A stretch of 64,000 nt of DNA from Rothia endophytica (GTDB taxonomy: Bacteria; Actinomycetota; Actinomycetes; Actinomycetales; Micrococcaceae). How positions within the stretch are numbered: position 1 is the stretch's first letter; every line of letters begins with the position of its first letter. Below the pieces are notes generated by a model. That model saw nothing but the letters and a program-made list of their open reading frames with translations. It was not told where the DNA came from and searched no databases. The stretch is from positions 310,001 through 374,000 of the forward strand of contig NZ_CAKMSJ010000003.1 in assembly GCF_928381505.1 (NCBI RefSeq), read 5' to 3'. Below, piece by piece: positions 44,919 to 53,261 of this stretch. The translations under genes and the position numbers were made by a program.

Positions 44919-45104
44919 GTGTCTGAGCAGAAACCAGAGACCACTAATCCGGCTAATTTGGCGCCTGTGGATCCTACCGAGAAGTTTGCTGACCGTAAGG
45001 ACATCAAGGCGGCTAAATTTGAGACTAAGTTGCGACGCTGGGCCCTGCTAGGAGTCGTAGCAGCGATTGCTATCTACTTTGTGTGGCAGTCCTTTGCCAG
45101 CTAG
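44919..45104 (+). CDS. Small single-pass membrane protein downstream of crgA
   Basis: A 61-residue protein with a charged N-terminal half and one C-terminal helix (WALLGVVAAIAIYFVWQSFA). It starts with GTG ten bases after crgA and probably shares its transcript. No known family is recognised. Confidence 0.6.
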   Translation: MSEQKPETTNPANLAPVDPTEKFADRKDIKAAKFETKLRRWALLGVVAAIAIYFVWQSFAS

Positions 45105-45114
45105 AAGCTGCAAG

Positions 45115-45154
45115 CCGGGCACCTCCCTTATTTCGGGGCGGGTGCCCGGTTTTT
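45115..45154 (+). terminator. Intrinsic terminator after crgA pair
   Basis: CCGGGCACC pairs with GGTGCCCGG across a 17-base loop, followed by TTTTTCC. It also overlaps the 3' end of the convergent transporter pseudogene. Confidence 0.9.
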
Positions 45155-45947
45155 CCTTGCCCGAAAGAGTGCAACCATGCCGGTCATGACCAGTAGTTCG
45201 ACCAGGGTTTGAGTGACTACGGCGATGGGCATGAGGGTAGCGCCCGGTGTGCCGGCACTCTGGGCTAGGGCACTGAGCCCCAGCACGATGGGGAGTACTA
45301 CCAGGGCATTACGGGTAACGGTGGAGAAGGTGAGAGCGAGACGGTCTGGGTGCGCGGCAGGACGCAGCAGGTAGCGTGAGCCCCACCAGGCGAGGACGCC
45401 GGTGAGCAGGGCAAAGACCGCGTAAACGGGGACCAGCAGGGCAAGGGAGGCCCACTCACCGGCAAGGCTGTGGGTATGGGCTGCTGTTGTTAGAAACAGG
45501 ACCGCCAGCATGAGTGGCACCATGCCTGCCTCTGCGTACTCTTGTGCTCGGTGCGCCGTCGTCCGGAAGCCCTGTAGTACCCAGGCGAGCAGCAGAGGCA
45601 CCAGCACCACTGCCAGGGCAAGCAAGGCAGGGTGCCAGCAGCACCAGGGCAGCCGTAAAGAGTAGGGCATCGGGTGCCGGGGTTGCAATCAGGAGAAGGG
45701 CAATAATCGCAGGAACCAGTAGAAAGTTAAGTACCAGCAGACCGGATAAAAAACCGCGCGGAGGCTTTTCAGTAGCAGCCTGCTTCAGCGGAATACTGAG
45801 AAAGGTTGCCAGAAGCAGGGCAGCAAGTGCGGGGCTCACCAACGGTTCAGTCAGCACCGGCACGTCCTGTAAAAAGGACACCGCGGCACCTGCCACCAAA
45901 GCGAGCAGGTAGAGCGCTACCTGGTGTTTTTCTAGCAAATCTGCCAC
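45128..45947 (-). pseudogene. Bile acid/arsenite (ACR3-like) transporter, frameshifted
   Basis: Two overlapping frames encode the two halves of one transporter. The N-terminal frame (45456-45947) is recognisable as far as LLFTAALVLLAPC. The C-terminal frame (45128 to about 45640) resumes at LLALAVVLVPLLLAW and continues to RNALVVLPIVLG and VVTQTLVELLVMTGM. The family normally has roughly 30 residues between these points (a PCxDYV-like segment), so a small deletion plus frameshift near 45620-45645 is likely. The product should be non-functional unless this is a sequencing error. Confidence 0.75.
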
Positions 45948-45986
45948 GCAGAGCTCCTTCCTTGATACTTCTAGCCCAGCATACAG

Positions 45987-46027
45987 CTCAGCCCCTCACC
46001 GCTTGAGGAAAGCGGGAAGGGGCTGAG
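45987..46027. terminator. Hairpin between yceI and transporter pseudogene
   Basis: CTCAGCCCCT (45987-45996) pairs perfectly with AGGGGCTGAG (46018-46027), with an inner CCGC/GCGG extension. A second 7-bp hairpin, CAGCGTT/AACGCTG (46053-46071), sits directly after the yceI stop. Either could end yceI transcription. Confidence 0.6.
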
Positions 46028-46076
46028 GTGGCGCAGCGGTTGCTGCTACCTTCAGCGTTATGTGAACGCTGGGAGG

Positions 46077-46616
46077 TTAGTTCTGGGGGGCGGTAAAGGC
46101 TACATCGAGGTTGATGGCGACCTTATCTGAGACCAGGACGCCACCGGCTTCGATGGCGGCATTCCAGGTCATGCCGAAGTCCTTACGGGAGATGGTTGCG
46201 GTAACTGAAGCACCTGCGCGGGTGACGCCGAAGGCATCTACCACTGCACCTGCGAATTCGCCAGAGAAGGTGACGGGGCGGGTGACGCCCTTGATGGTGA
46301 GGTCACCTGTCAGGGTGAGGTCTTCACCGTCCAGTTCAAAGGATGTGGAGGTGAAGGTCATCTCTGAAGTTTCTTCGGTACCGAAGAAATCACCGCTCTT
46401 GAGATGGCCATCGCGGTCTGCGTTACCGGTGTTGACAGAGGTGGTCTGCACGGTTGCTGTGACGCTTGATTCTGAGATGTTCTCTGCGATGGTTAGGTTC
46501 GCGGTGGCCTCTTCAAAGATGCCGTGTACCTTGGTGATTCCTGCGTGGCGTACGGTGAAACCGATGTCCGAGTGCGCGGGATCAAAATTCCAGGTGCCTG
46601 CGGTTAGCTCTGCCAT
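46077..46616 (-). CDS. YceI-family lipid-binding protein
   Basis: A 179-residue lipocalin-like YceI protein. The opening (AGTWNFDPAHSDIGFTVRHA; TKVHGIFEEATANLTIA) and the SADFFGTE-type block, here KSGDFFGTEETSEMTF, are characteristic. It binds polyisoprenoids or fatty amides and is linked to base or oxidative stress. No signal peptide is visible, so it is probably cytoplasmic. A MarR-type dyad lies upstream. Confidence 0.9.
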   Translation of the reverse strand: MAELTAGTWNFDPAHSDIGFTVRHAGITKVHGIFEEATANLTIAENISESSVTATVQTTSVNTGNADRDGHLKSGDFFGTEETSEMTFTSTSFELDGEDLTLTGDLTIKGVTRPVTFSGEFAGAVVDAFGVTRAGASVTATISRKDFGMTWNAAIEAGGVLVSDKVAINLDVAFTAPQN

Positions 46617-46640
46617 GTTCTTCTGCCTTTCGTAAGGTGG

Positions 46641-46667
46641 TTACTTCAACAAGTAATACTTTACTTG
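46641..46667. promoter_or_regulatory. MarR-type dyad upstream of yceI
   Basis: CAAGTAA-TACT-TTACTTG (46650-46667) is a perfect 7-bp dyad, and a further TTACTT half-site lies at 46641. Such TTACTTG/CAAGTAA sites are typical of MarR-family repressors. No MarR gene is in the window. Confidence 0.55.
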
Positions 46668-46708
46668 TAAAGTTTCCTCCCTGCAAGCCTCCAGCGGAAA
46701 AAATTTCC

Positions 46709-47623
46709 TTACCTCAACCCTCCCCCGCGCTGTGCCGCGTCATAGACCTTCTCACTCAGGCGCTGCAGGACCGGGGAACTAATATTCCAGTGCTGCCAAT
46801 AGAGCGGAACATCAATGGGCTCTTCCGTCAGCTCAACCAAATCATCAGACTCTAGAGCATCCAAACACTGAGCTTCCGGCACAATCCCCCAAGCAATTCC
46901 AGCCAAAACTGCGCGAGCATAATCAGGGGAGCTAGGAATGTAGATTCTCGGCGGTACACCCAGGGCACTTAAATCAATACCAAAACGCTGCGCTATCAGA
47001 TCACGGGCAGAAGACAGCCCAAAGTCTTTACGGTCAAACTCAACCACAGGAGCTAGTGCCAGTTCATCAGCAGTCACCCTGGGGTAGTGGGGAAAGTAGG
47101 TGCGCACATACTGGCCCGAAGCTACTACGTGGTAGCGCATCTCCCCCAGCTTCTCTACCGAGCAGCCAGGTATTGATTCGGGGCGAGAAGTCAACGCTGC
47201 CATCACCTCACCCGAACGCAGTAAAGCTGACGAATGGAATTCGCCCTCACGGCGGACGTCGCAAAAAATTTTATCCTGCGCGGCTAACTCACCTACTGCG
47301 GCGAGGAACCAGGTAGCCAGAGAGTCGGCATTGACCGCCACTGCCACACTCTGAGCAGCGCCGCCGCCACCCAGCTCTCGCTCCATCTCACCGTGCAAGA
47401 ACTCGCTCTGCCGGGCAATGCGCAATACACTCTGACCTGATTCTGTGGGGGCAACGGGGTTAGTGCGCTTCAGGAGCACCCTGCCAGCTAACTGCTCCAT
47501 CGCCTTAATACGCTGGGATACCGCTGACGCACTCACACCCAAAATATCGGCTGCAGCATCGAAGGTGCCATATTCAATCACGGTGACGAAAGTATGCAAC
47601 TGGTCGGTGGTAAAACGCATCAT
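46709..47623 (-). CDS. lysG: LysR-family regulator LysG/ArgP
   Basis: A 304-residue LysR-type regulator. The N-terminal HTH is FVTVIEYGTFDAAADILGVS and ASAVSQRIKAMEQLAGRVLL. A periplasmic-binding-like effector domain follows. It is divergent from lysE, as in Corynebacterium, where LysG activates lysE in response to lysine, arginine or histidine. Two adjacent ATG codons are possible starts. Confidence 0.9.
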   Translation of the reverse strand: MMRFTTDQLHTFVTVIEYGTFDAAADILGVSASAVSQRIKAMEQLAGRVLLKRTNPVAPTESGQSVLRIARQSEFLHGEMERELGGGGAAQSVAVAVNADSLATWFLAAVGELAAQDKIFCDVRREGEFHSSALLRSGEVMAALTSRPESIPGCSVEKLGEMRYHVVASGQYVRTYFPHYPRVTADELALAPVVEFDRKDFGLSSARDLIAQRFGIDLSALGVPPRIYIPSSPDYARAVLAGIAWGIVPEAQCLDALESDDLVELTEEPIDVPLYWQHWNISSPVLQRLSEKVYDAAQRGGGLR

Positions 47624-47637
47624 AAGAACATCTTATG
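47621..47637. promoter_or_regulatory. Palindrome at the lysG start
   Basis: CATAAGA-ACA-TCTTATG is a perfect 7-bp dyad that includes the first lysG start codon and lies in the 70-base lysG/lysE spacer. It may be an autoregulatory LysG site. Confidence 0.5.
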
Positions 47638-47693
47638 TTATTGAAGTTTCATTAGATAGATTTATTGATGTTAGGCGAGTACGGTAGTACCTC

Positions 47694-48314
47694 GTGACTA
47701 CTGAAATGATTCCCCCCATCCTACTGGGCGCGACCACAGGCCTTTCCCTTATTGTCGCTATCGGTGCTCAGAACGCCTATATTCTGCGCCAGGGGATCAT
47801 CGGAAAATTTGTCTGGCCCATCGCTATCTTTTGCATTCTTTCGGACGCCCTACTCATTGGGCTGGGAGTCTTTGGCATCGGTAAACTCGTGGAGTCTGCT
47901 GCCTGGGTCCTAGAGGTACTTCGCTGGGGCGGAGGGGTTTTCCTTATCTGTTACGGCCTCCTAGCAGCCAAACGCGCTCTAAAGCCGAGCGCAATGACTG
48001 TAGTCACCGGCCAGGATGGTCCTACAACTGTAGGCAAGGCACTGCTTATCGCCGCAGCCATGACCTACCTCAACCCTCACGCCTATCTGGATACTATCGT
48101 CCTACTGGGCGGTATCGCCAACCAGCAGGGGGAGAACCGCTGGATTTTCTATGCTGGCACCCTAATTGGTTCCACGCTCTGGTTCTGCCTGCTGGCTAGT
48201 TGCAGTCGCTTCCTGCGCCCTATCTTCGCTAATCCCCGCGCCTGGCGTATTTTGGATGCTGCTATTGCCGCCCTTATGTTCTTCCTCGCCTACAAGGTCA
48301 TGTTCGGCAGCTAG
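47694..48314 (+). CDS. lysE: LysE-family basic amino-acid exporter
   Basis: A 206-residue protein with about six membrane helices. The family opening GATTGLSLIVAIGAQNAYIL, with RQGI, and the later AAAMTYLNPHAYLDTIVLLG are diagnostic. It exports L-lysine and L-arginine. A GTG start is used; an in-frame ATG four codons on is possible. It is divergent from lysG. Its last 153 bases overlap the opposing membrane-protein gene. Confidence 0.93.
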   Translation: MTTEMIPPILLGATTGLSLIVAIGAQNAYILRQGIIGKFVWPIAIFCILSDALLIGLGVFGIGKLVESAAWVLEVLRWGGGVFLICYGLLAAKRALKPSAMTVVTGQDGPTTVGKALLIAAAMTYLNPHAYLDTIVLLGGIANQQGENRWIFYAGTLIGSTLWFCLLASCSRFLRPIFANPRAWRILDAAIAALMFFLAYKVMFGS

Positions 48315-49535
48315 ATAGATATTCCTTAAGATGACTGTCTGCCTCACTTCTTTAATAATGGGCATTAGGAACTCATCACTGTATCTAACGTCCGAGCTGG
48401 TCTGAGCCACAAAGTTGAGGGCAGCAAAAGCCCCTAGCACCATAGAGACTTTTACCAGTACAGCACTGACCGGTAACTCTAGACCCGCAAAAGCCACGTT
48501 AGGTGCACGGTGTTCTAGCCAGCTAGTCACTGTTGTATCAGGGATGGCGATAGTGCCGAACCATATAAAGAAAAGACAGACCAGCACACCAAAGACCAGA
48601 GCTTGAATGGCCTGCACCAGGGTTGGTAGAAGACTGAGGTTGTTCCATTCGCCCATGCTAAAGACAGGTGGCTCAGCCAGCTTCTGCTGAGGTGCAGTTG
48701 CAAGTGCCTCTTCCCAGCGGACGCCTGCCTTACTGGCAGCGTCCGTGTATTGCTCTACGCTGAACCGTTCTACCAATTCTCCATGACGAGCACCAATGAG
48801 ACGTTTAGTCTTTTCCACGACCGTGGAAATAGTAACCAGCAGACTAAGGACGACCAGCACCATCACTACCTTCCAAGCGCCTTCAAAGCTTAGGGCATCA
48901 GCAACTCTCCAGATATCACCGTTCACAAAGAAGAAGAGAACCGCAATCATCAGAACCGGTAGCACCTTAGAAACCATGGCCGCCAAGGATCCCAACTCTC
49001 TATAGCTAGCCTTAAGGACCCAGTAGAGCAGGGTATCAGCCCCTAGAAAGACCAGAGCAATCAGCCCCAGACACACCAAAAGTGCCAGCCAGAAGTTGGA
49101 GAGTAAGATACCACCGGGCACCCCTAAAAGAGTACCGGCAGTGGGTGACAGAGCAAAGGAAGTGAGGGGCAGCAGAAGGGCTGCAAGCAGGTTGCTAATC
49201 CAGAATGGTGCTGTGCTTAGCCTTCTAGAAAGAACCCAGGGTAAAGGTAACAGCAACAGGGGTAGTAAGAAAGCTGTTATGAGGCTGTAAAAGAAGAAAA
49301 TGTCATCCGGAATATCCACATGAGTCACGTCCTGCAGACTAAAGCTACCTGCCTCAACACGCAGCAAGAGAGACCAAACCAGGGTATACATCACGGCTAC
49401 CGCTGCAAGCCAGGCGAAGAGGGGGGCGGAGCGAGCAAAGGCTACCTTTGCCCGTATTACTCGAGGCACCAGTAAGGGAGCCCCTGCTTCTCTAAACCAT
49501 GTATGGGCCCAGTGCGTATAACCTCGTGAAGACAT
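48162..49535 (-). CDS. Integral membrane protein of unknown family
   Basis: A 457-residue protein with about eight to nine hydrophobic helices (FAWLAAVAVMYTLVWSLLL, LITAFLLPLLLLPLPWVLS, NFWLALLVCLGLIALVFLG, VLPVLMIAVLFFFVNGDIW, VVMVLVVLSLLVTISTVV and others). A charged cytoplasmic loop lies between the two halves. I do not recognise a family. The last 50 residues are hydrophilic and low in complexity and are antisense to the lysE end. A shorter native protein that ended earlier cannot be excluded. Confidence 0.6.
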   Translation of the reverse strand: MSSRGYTHWAHTWFREAGAPLLVPRVIRAKVAFARSAPLFAWLAAVAVMYTLVWSLLLRVEAGSFSLQDVTHVDIPDDIFFFYSLITAFLLPLLLLPLPWVLSRRLSTAPFWISNLLAALLLPLTSFALSPTAGTLLGVPGGILLSNFWLALLVCLGLIALVFLGADTLLYWVLKASYRELGSLAAMVSKVLPVLMIAVLFFFVNGDIWRVADALSFEGAWKVVMVLVVLSLLVTISTVVEKTKRLIGARHGELVERFSVEQYTDAASKAGVRWEEALATAPQQKLAEPPVFSMGEWNNLSLLPTLVQAIQALVFGVLVCLFFIWFGTIAIPDTTVTSWLEHRAPNVAFAGLELPVSAVLVKVSMVLGAFAALNFVAQTSSDVRYSDEFLMPIIKEVRQTVILRNIYLAAEHDLVGEEEHKGGNSSIQNTPGAGISEDRAQEATATSQQAEPERGTN

Positions 49536-49572
49536 AGATATAAGTCTATGACGCCTCGGGATCTCAGCGGTT

Positions 49573-50484
49573 TTATAATGCCCTCAGCGACCAAGTTAGC
49601 CTATGCTGTTGCCCGGGCACCAACCGCTCTAGATCTCTGCCTGTGGCAAAGGCGTTTGCGGGGGCGCTCATTGGCTCAACAGCAACACCTCGTCGGGATG
49701 GTCCGTCAGTGTAAACCTGCACCCATTTAGCCCCTTCCCCCAGCGTCAGCAGAGTTCCGCCGTCGGAGCCGCGGAGAGTCACGGTTGCACCCCTAAGACC
49801 ACCAAAACCATGGTCAAGACTCACGCCGGCAAGCGGGCGCTCCACACAGAAATCAAGGGCGCTGCCAGCAACCGGGTGCTCCGCTACAGGAATCATTTGG
49901 TGGTCAGTTTCCAGGTAGCGGGTAGCGGGCAGTTCAAGACTCCACCTATCAATCACACCCTCTGTCTCAGCCTGTCCTTCAGCAAGCAAATAGTGATGGA
50001 AACCCGCAGCATAGGGGGCCAGAGTTTTACCCCTATTCTGCGCGGTAAGCACAACATGGAGCCCCTCCCGGGTAAGGGTGTAGATCAGTTCCAGGGAGAG
50101 GCTAAAGGGGTAGCCGGGTTGCGGGTAAAGGTACAAACTGCAGGTAAGCTGCTGGCCGCCATCCACCTCTACTGGTTCACCCAGATGCCAGGGCACCCAG
50201 GCCACTAGCCCGTGGCTGGCATTTCCCAGCTTGGGCTCGGTCAGGGGCAGGTGCTGTTCACCCTCAAAGTTATATACGCCATCAGCTATACGGTTAGGCC
50301 AGGGGGCTAAAATTGATCCTCGGTACCCCTCCCTCAGCCCTGGCCCTACCGACAGGACGAGATCACGGCCGCAGGGGGCAAGCAGGCGGTTAAGGTTTGC
50401 CCCAACCTCAGAAATCTGAGCGGTGTAGCCACCTCCGGTCAGGGTTACCAGGGCGCCGTGGACGGGGCTAAAATCGGTGGTCAT
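49573..50484 (-). CDS. galM: Aldose 1-epimerase (galactose mutarotase)
   Basis: A 303-residue galactose-mutarotase-like protein. LAPWPNRIADGVYNFEGEQH, NASHGLVAW and GFHHYLLAEGQ carry the conserved Asn/Arg and His residues. It interconverts alpha and beta anomers of galactose released by the alpha- and beta-galactosidases of the same locus. It starts two bases after the GH32 stop. Confidence 0.88.
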   Translation of the reverse strand: MTTDFSPVHGALVTLTGGGYTAQISEVGANLNRLLAPCGRDLVLSVGPGLREGYRGSILAPWPNRIADGVYNFEGEQHLPLTEPKLGNASHGLVAWVPWHLGEPVEVDGGQQLTCSLYLYPQPGYPFSLSLELIYTLTREGLHVVLTAQNRGKTLAPYAAGFHHYLLAEGQAETEGVIDRWSLELPATRYLETDHQMIPVAEHPVAGSALDFCVERPLAGVSLDHGFGGLRGATVTLRGSDGGTLLTLGEGAKWVQVYTDGPSRRGVAVEPMSAPANAFATGRDLERLVPGQQHRLTWSLRAL

Positions 50485-50486
50485 AA

Positions 50487-51992
50487 CTACCTCTCCGTCG
50501 GGTCTTCCCAGATACCGTCCAAGGTGTGAACCTTGAGGGCTTCAACAGCAATTGAACCAGATTCGCTGGTGAGCACTAGGGAGCGTGCACCTGCAGCAGG
50601 GAAGGTGAGAGAACTTACCGATTCCAACCCGCCGTTAATAAAGACCTCAACCGAACCTCTATCGACCAGCACGCGCAGGCTCAGCTTCTGCCCACCGGGA
50701 TAGGGCGCGGCGCGGTAGCCCCGATCACCGTAACCGGCGAGTCTGCGATCAACAAAGATGCAGGAGACAAAGCTGTCATAGCCCACCAGCACTCGGTTCC
50801 CGGCAGCGGTCTTCATAAGTTCCAGGCATACCCGCTCGGAGCCTGTTGCCGACAGGTCCACTTCAAGTTCAATATCGTAGGTATCGCTGTCTTGCAGCAA
50901 AACCAAATCCTCATTTGCTCCCAGGGTAAAGCTGCCAAAATCGTGGGTTTCCTGCCGCAGCTGCTCCAGCTCAGCCAGGGGGTAGTTGGTCAGCTTCAGA
51001 TCCTCAGTAAGTCTGAGCTCCCGGGGCACAGTTAGCTGCCCGCTCCACCCGTCCCCTTCGGTATGGCTAGCGGTAGGAATACCAAAAGAGCCCATCCACC
51101 CAAAGATGGCGGGGCGACGGTCCTTGGTTTCAAAAGTTTGAGGGGCATAAAAATTATGGCCCCAATCAATCTGGCGGTAATCGGTGAACGCTTCAAAGGC
51201 TTCGCCCGGTGCCCACTGGCCAACCACGTAGCCGGCGTTATGGGTGTTTCGGTTTCGGTAGCCGACAGGGGCAGGGCGCTCGGGGCAGAAGGCAAGCACC
51301 CAGTGGCCGTTCAGTTCAAACAAATCCGGGCATTCGAGCATAAAGACATCATCACGCGGGTCCTCATAAAGAACCCGGTCAAACTCCCAGGTCAACATAT
51401 CGGGCGATGTATAGAGATGCACCTGCCCGCGACCGTTCTCGCCTGTAGCGCCAAGAACCATATACCAGGTATTTTCATAGGAAAAGACCTTGGGGTCGCG
51501 AAAGTTTTCAAGCCCGTTTTCGGCAATAATGGTACCCTTTTTATCAAAAACAGAACCGTCATCCGATGTAGCAAGACACTGCACCTGTACATTGCCTTCA
51601 TCGCGGTTTTCAGGGTTCTTCCAGCGGTTACCTGTGTAGTAAACGTAAAGCTTCCCGTCAGCGCCCGTCACTGCTGAGCCCGAATACACCCCGCCTGAAT
51701 CCTCCGCCAGGGAGGGGGCAAGGGCAAGTGGGTGGCGCTTCCAGGTCACTAGATTCTCTGATGAGACATGCCCCCAGTGCATCGGCCCCCACGCTGTGGA
51801 GTAGGGGTGATGTTGGAAGAAAGCATGGTAACGCCCCCTAAAGAAGCTCAGACCGTTAGGGTCATTAATCCACCCGGCAGGGGCAGCAAGGTGAAAGCCA
51901 GGGTACCAGCGATCATTGCGGCTCTCACGCAGGGCAGCATTGGCGATTTGGGCAGCGGCTAGTTTCTTGTGCACGGGGATGCTCTCTTTCAT
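50487..51992 (-). CDS. GH32 beta-fructofuranosidase (sucrose hydrolase)
   Basis: A 501-residue glycoside hydrolase family 32 enzyme with a five-bladed propeller and a C-terminal beta-sandwich. The nucleophile is in GWINDPNGL, the transition-state stabiliser in NFRDPKVF and the acid/base Glu in MLECPDLFEL. No signal peptide is visible, so it acts on imported sugar. Sucrose from raffinose after alpha-galactosidase action is a likely substrate. A GTG six codons downstream, after AAAGAGAG, is a possible alternative start. Confidence 0.88.
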   Translation of the reverse strand: MKESIPVHKKLAAAQIANAALRESRNDRWYPGFHLAAPAGWINDPNGLSFFRGRYHAFFQHHPYSTAWGPMHWGHVSSENLVTWKRHPLALAPSLAEDSGGVYSGSAVTGADGKLYVYYTGNRWKNPENRDEGNVQVQCLATSDDGSVFDKKGTIIAENGLENFRDPKVFSYENTWYMVLGATGENGRGQVHLYTSPDMLTWEFDRVLYEDPRDDVFMLECPDLFELNGHWVLAFCPERPAPVGYRNRNTHNAGYVVGQWAPGEAFEAFTDYRQIDWGHNFYAPQTFETKDRRPAIFGWMGSFGIPTASHTEGDGWSGQLTVPRELRLTEDLKLTNYPLAELEQLRQETHDFGSFTLGANEDLVLLQDSDTYDIELEVDLSATGSERVCLELMKTAAGNRVLVGYDSFVSCIFVDRRLAGYGDRGYRAAPYPGGQKLSLRVLVDRGSVEVFINGGLESVSSLTFPAAGARSLVLTSESGSIAVEALKVHTLDGIWEDPTER

Positions 51993-52011
51993 TGACTAGG
52001 GCAAAGATAAG

Positions 52012-52072
52012 GACGCCGCCCCGCGCAGCCTACCAGCCGGGCGGGGCGGGTGAGCTAGCGGAGCGGCGTCCA
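52012..52072 (-). terminator. GC-rich hairpin between ATPase and GH32 genes
   Basis: GGACGCCGC (52012-52020) pairs with GCGGCGTCC (52064-52072), with inner GC-rich pairing. It separates the transporter genes from the distal catabolic genes in the operon and may attenuate or stabilise the transcript. Confidence 0.6.
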
Positions 52073-52083
52073 TAGGTAGTCGA

Positions 52084-53229
52084 CTAGCTCCAGGGAGTAT
52101 TCTGCTCGTCGCTGGTTGCTGCCTCATCCAGGTTTACGCCGGTTCCCGCATCGAAGAAGTGCAGACGGCCCGAGGGGGAAATCCAGAGCTGGTCGTACTG
52201 CTTGATGGAACTACGGCCACCCACACGCAGGATAACTTGAGCAGGCCTCTCTTCGCTGGTGGTGTTGAGCTTGACCTCTGATGAGAGACCGAGAGAGGCG
52301 TAAACGAAGGCGTCTGCACCCAGCTCCTCCACCAGATCTACGTGGACCACAATACCTTCGCCTTCAGCACCGATAGAGAGATCCTCAGGGCGCACACCGA
52401 TACTCACGGTGTCACCGGTCAGGCGGGAACGCTGTGCCTCCGATAGGGGGATCACGGTATTACCCAGGTGGGCACCGGCTGCATCAACCTTGCAGCGGAA
52501 GAGGTTCATGGAGGGGGAGCCAATGAAGCCGGCAACGAATTCGTTAGCAGGGTAGTCATAGAGACGGGCAGGTGAGTCTACCTGCTGCAGCAAACCATCC
52601 TTGAGCACGGCCACGCGATCCCCCATGGTCATGGCTTCTGTCTGGTCGTGGGTGACGTAAACGGTGGTGGCACCCAGCTGGCGGGTTAGCTCTGAAATCT
52701 GGGTACGGGTCTGCACGCGCAGTTTTGCATCCAGGTTTGAGAGCGGTTCGTCCATGAGGAAGGCCCGGGGCTCACGCACGATAGCGCGGCCCATGGCCAC
52801 GCGCTGGCGCTGACCGCCTGAAAGCGCCTTGGGCTTGCGGTCCAGGTACTGGGTGAGGTCAAGCAGCTTAGCGGCTTCTTCAACGCGGCGGTTGATTTTG
52901 TCCTTGGGGTACTTGGCGACCTTAAGGGAGAAGGCAATGTTCTCACGCACGGTCATATGCGGGTAAAGCGCATAGTTCTGAAAGACCATGGCGATATCGC
53001 GGTCCTTGGGGGCGATGTGGGTGACGTCCCGCCCGCCGATGGTGATGGAGCCGTCGGTGACGTCCTCAAGACCGGCGATCATACGCAGGGTGGTGGATTT
53101 GCCGCAGCCTGATGGGCCAACAAGTACCAGGAACTCGCCCTCTTTGATATCGAGGTTAAGGTTGGACACCGAGGCACGCTCAGCACCGGGGTAGTGGCAG
53201 GTTACGTTTTCAAGGGTGACGCCTGACAT
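52084..53229 (-). CDS. Sugar ABC transporter ATPase (MsmK/UgpC type)
   Basis: A 381-residue ABC ATPase. Walker A is GPSGCGKST, the signature LSGGQRQRVAMGRA and Walker B AFLMDEPLSN. An OB-fold regulatory domain follows (IGVRPEDLSIG). It energises the adjacent MalF/MalG-type permeases. A dedicated ATPase inside the operon is notable, because many actinobacteria use one shared MsiK. Confidence 0.93.
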   Translation of the reverse strand: MSGVTLENVTCHYPGAERASVSNLNLDIKEGEFLVLVGPSGCGKSTTLRMIAGLEDVTDGSITIGGRDVTHIAPKDRDIAMVFQNYALYPHMTVRENIAFSLKVAKYPKDKINRRVEEAAKLLDLTQYLDRKPKALSGGQRQRVAMGRAIVREPRAFLMDEPLSNLDAKLRVQTRTQISELTRQLGATTVYVTHDQTEAMTMGDRVAVLKDGLLQQVDSPARLYDYPANEFVAGFIGSPSMNLFRCKVDAAGAHLGNTVIPLSEAQRSRLTGDTVSIGVRPEDLSIGAEGEGIVVHVDLVEELGADAFVYASLGLSSEVKLNTTSEERPAQVILRVGGRSSIKQYDQLWISPSGRLHFFDAGTGVNLDEAATSDEQNTPWS

Positions 53230-53261
53230 GGTGCGTCCTTTCTAAATCTTGGGGGCTGACC

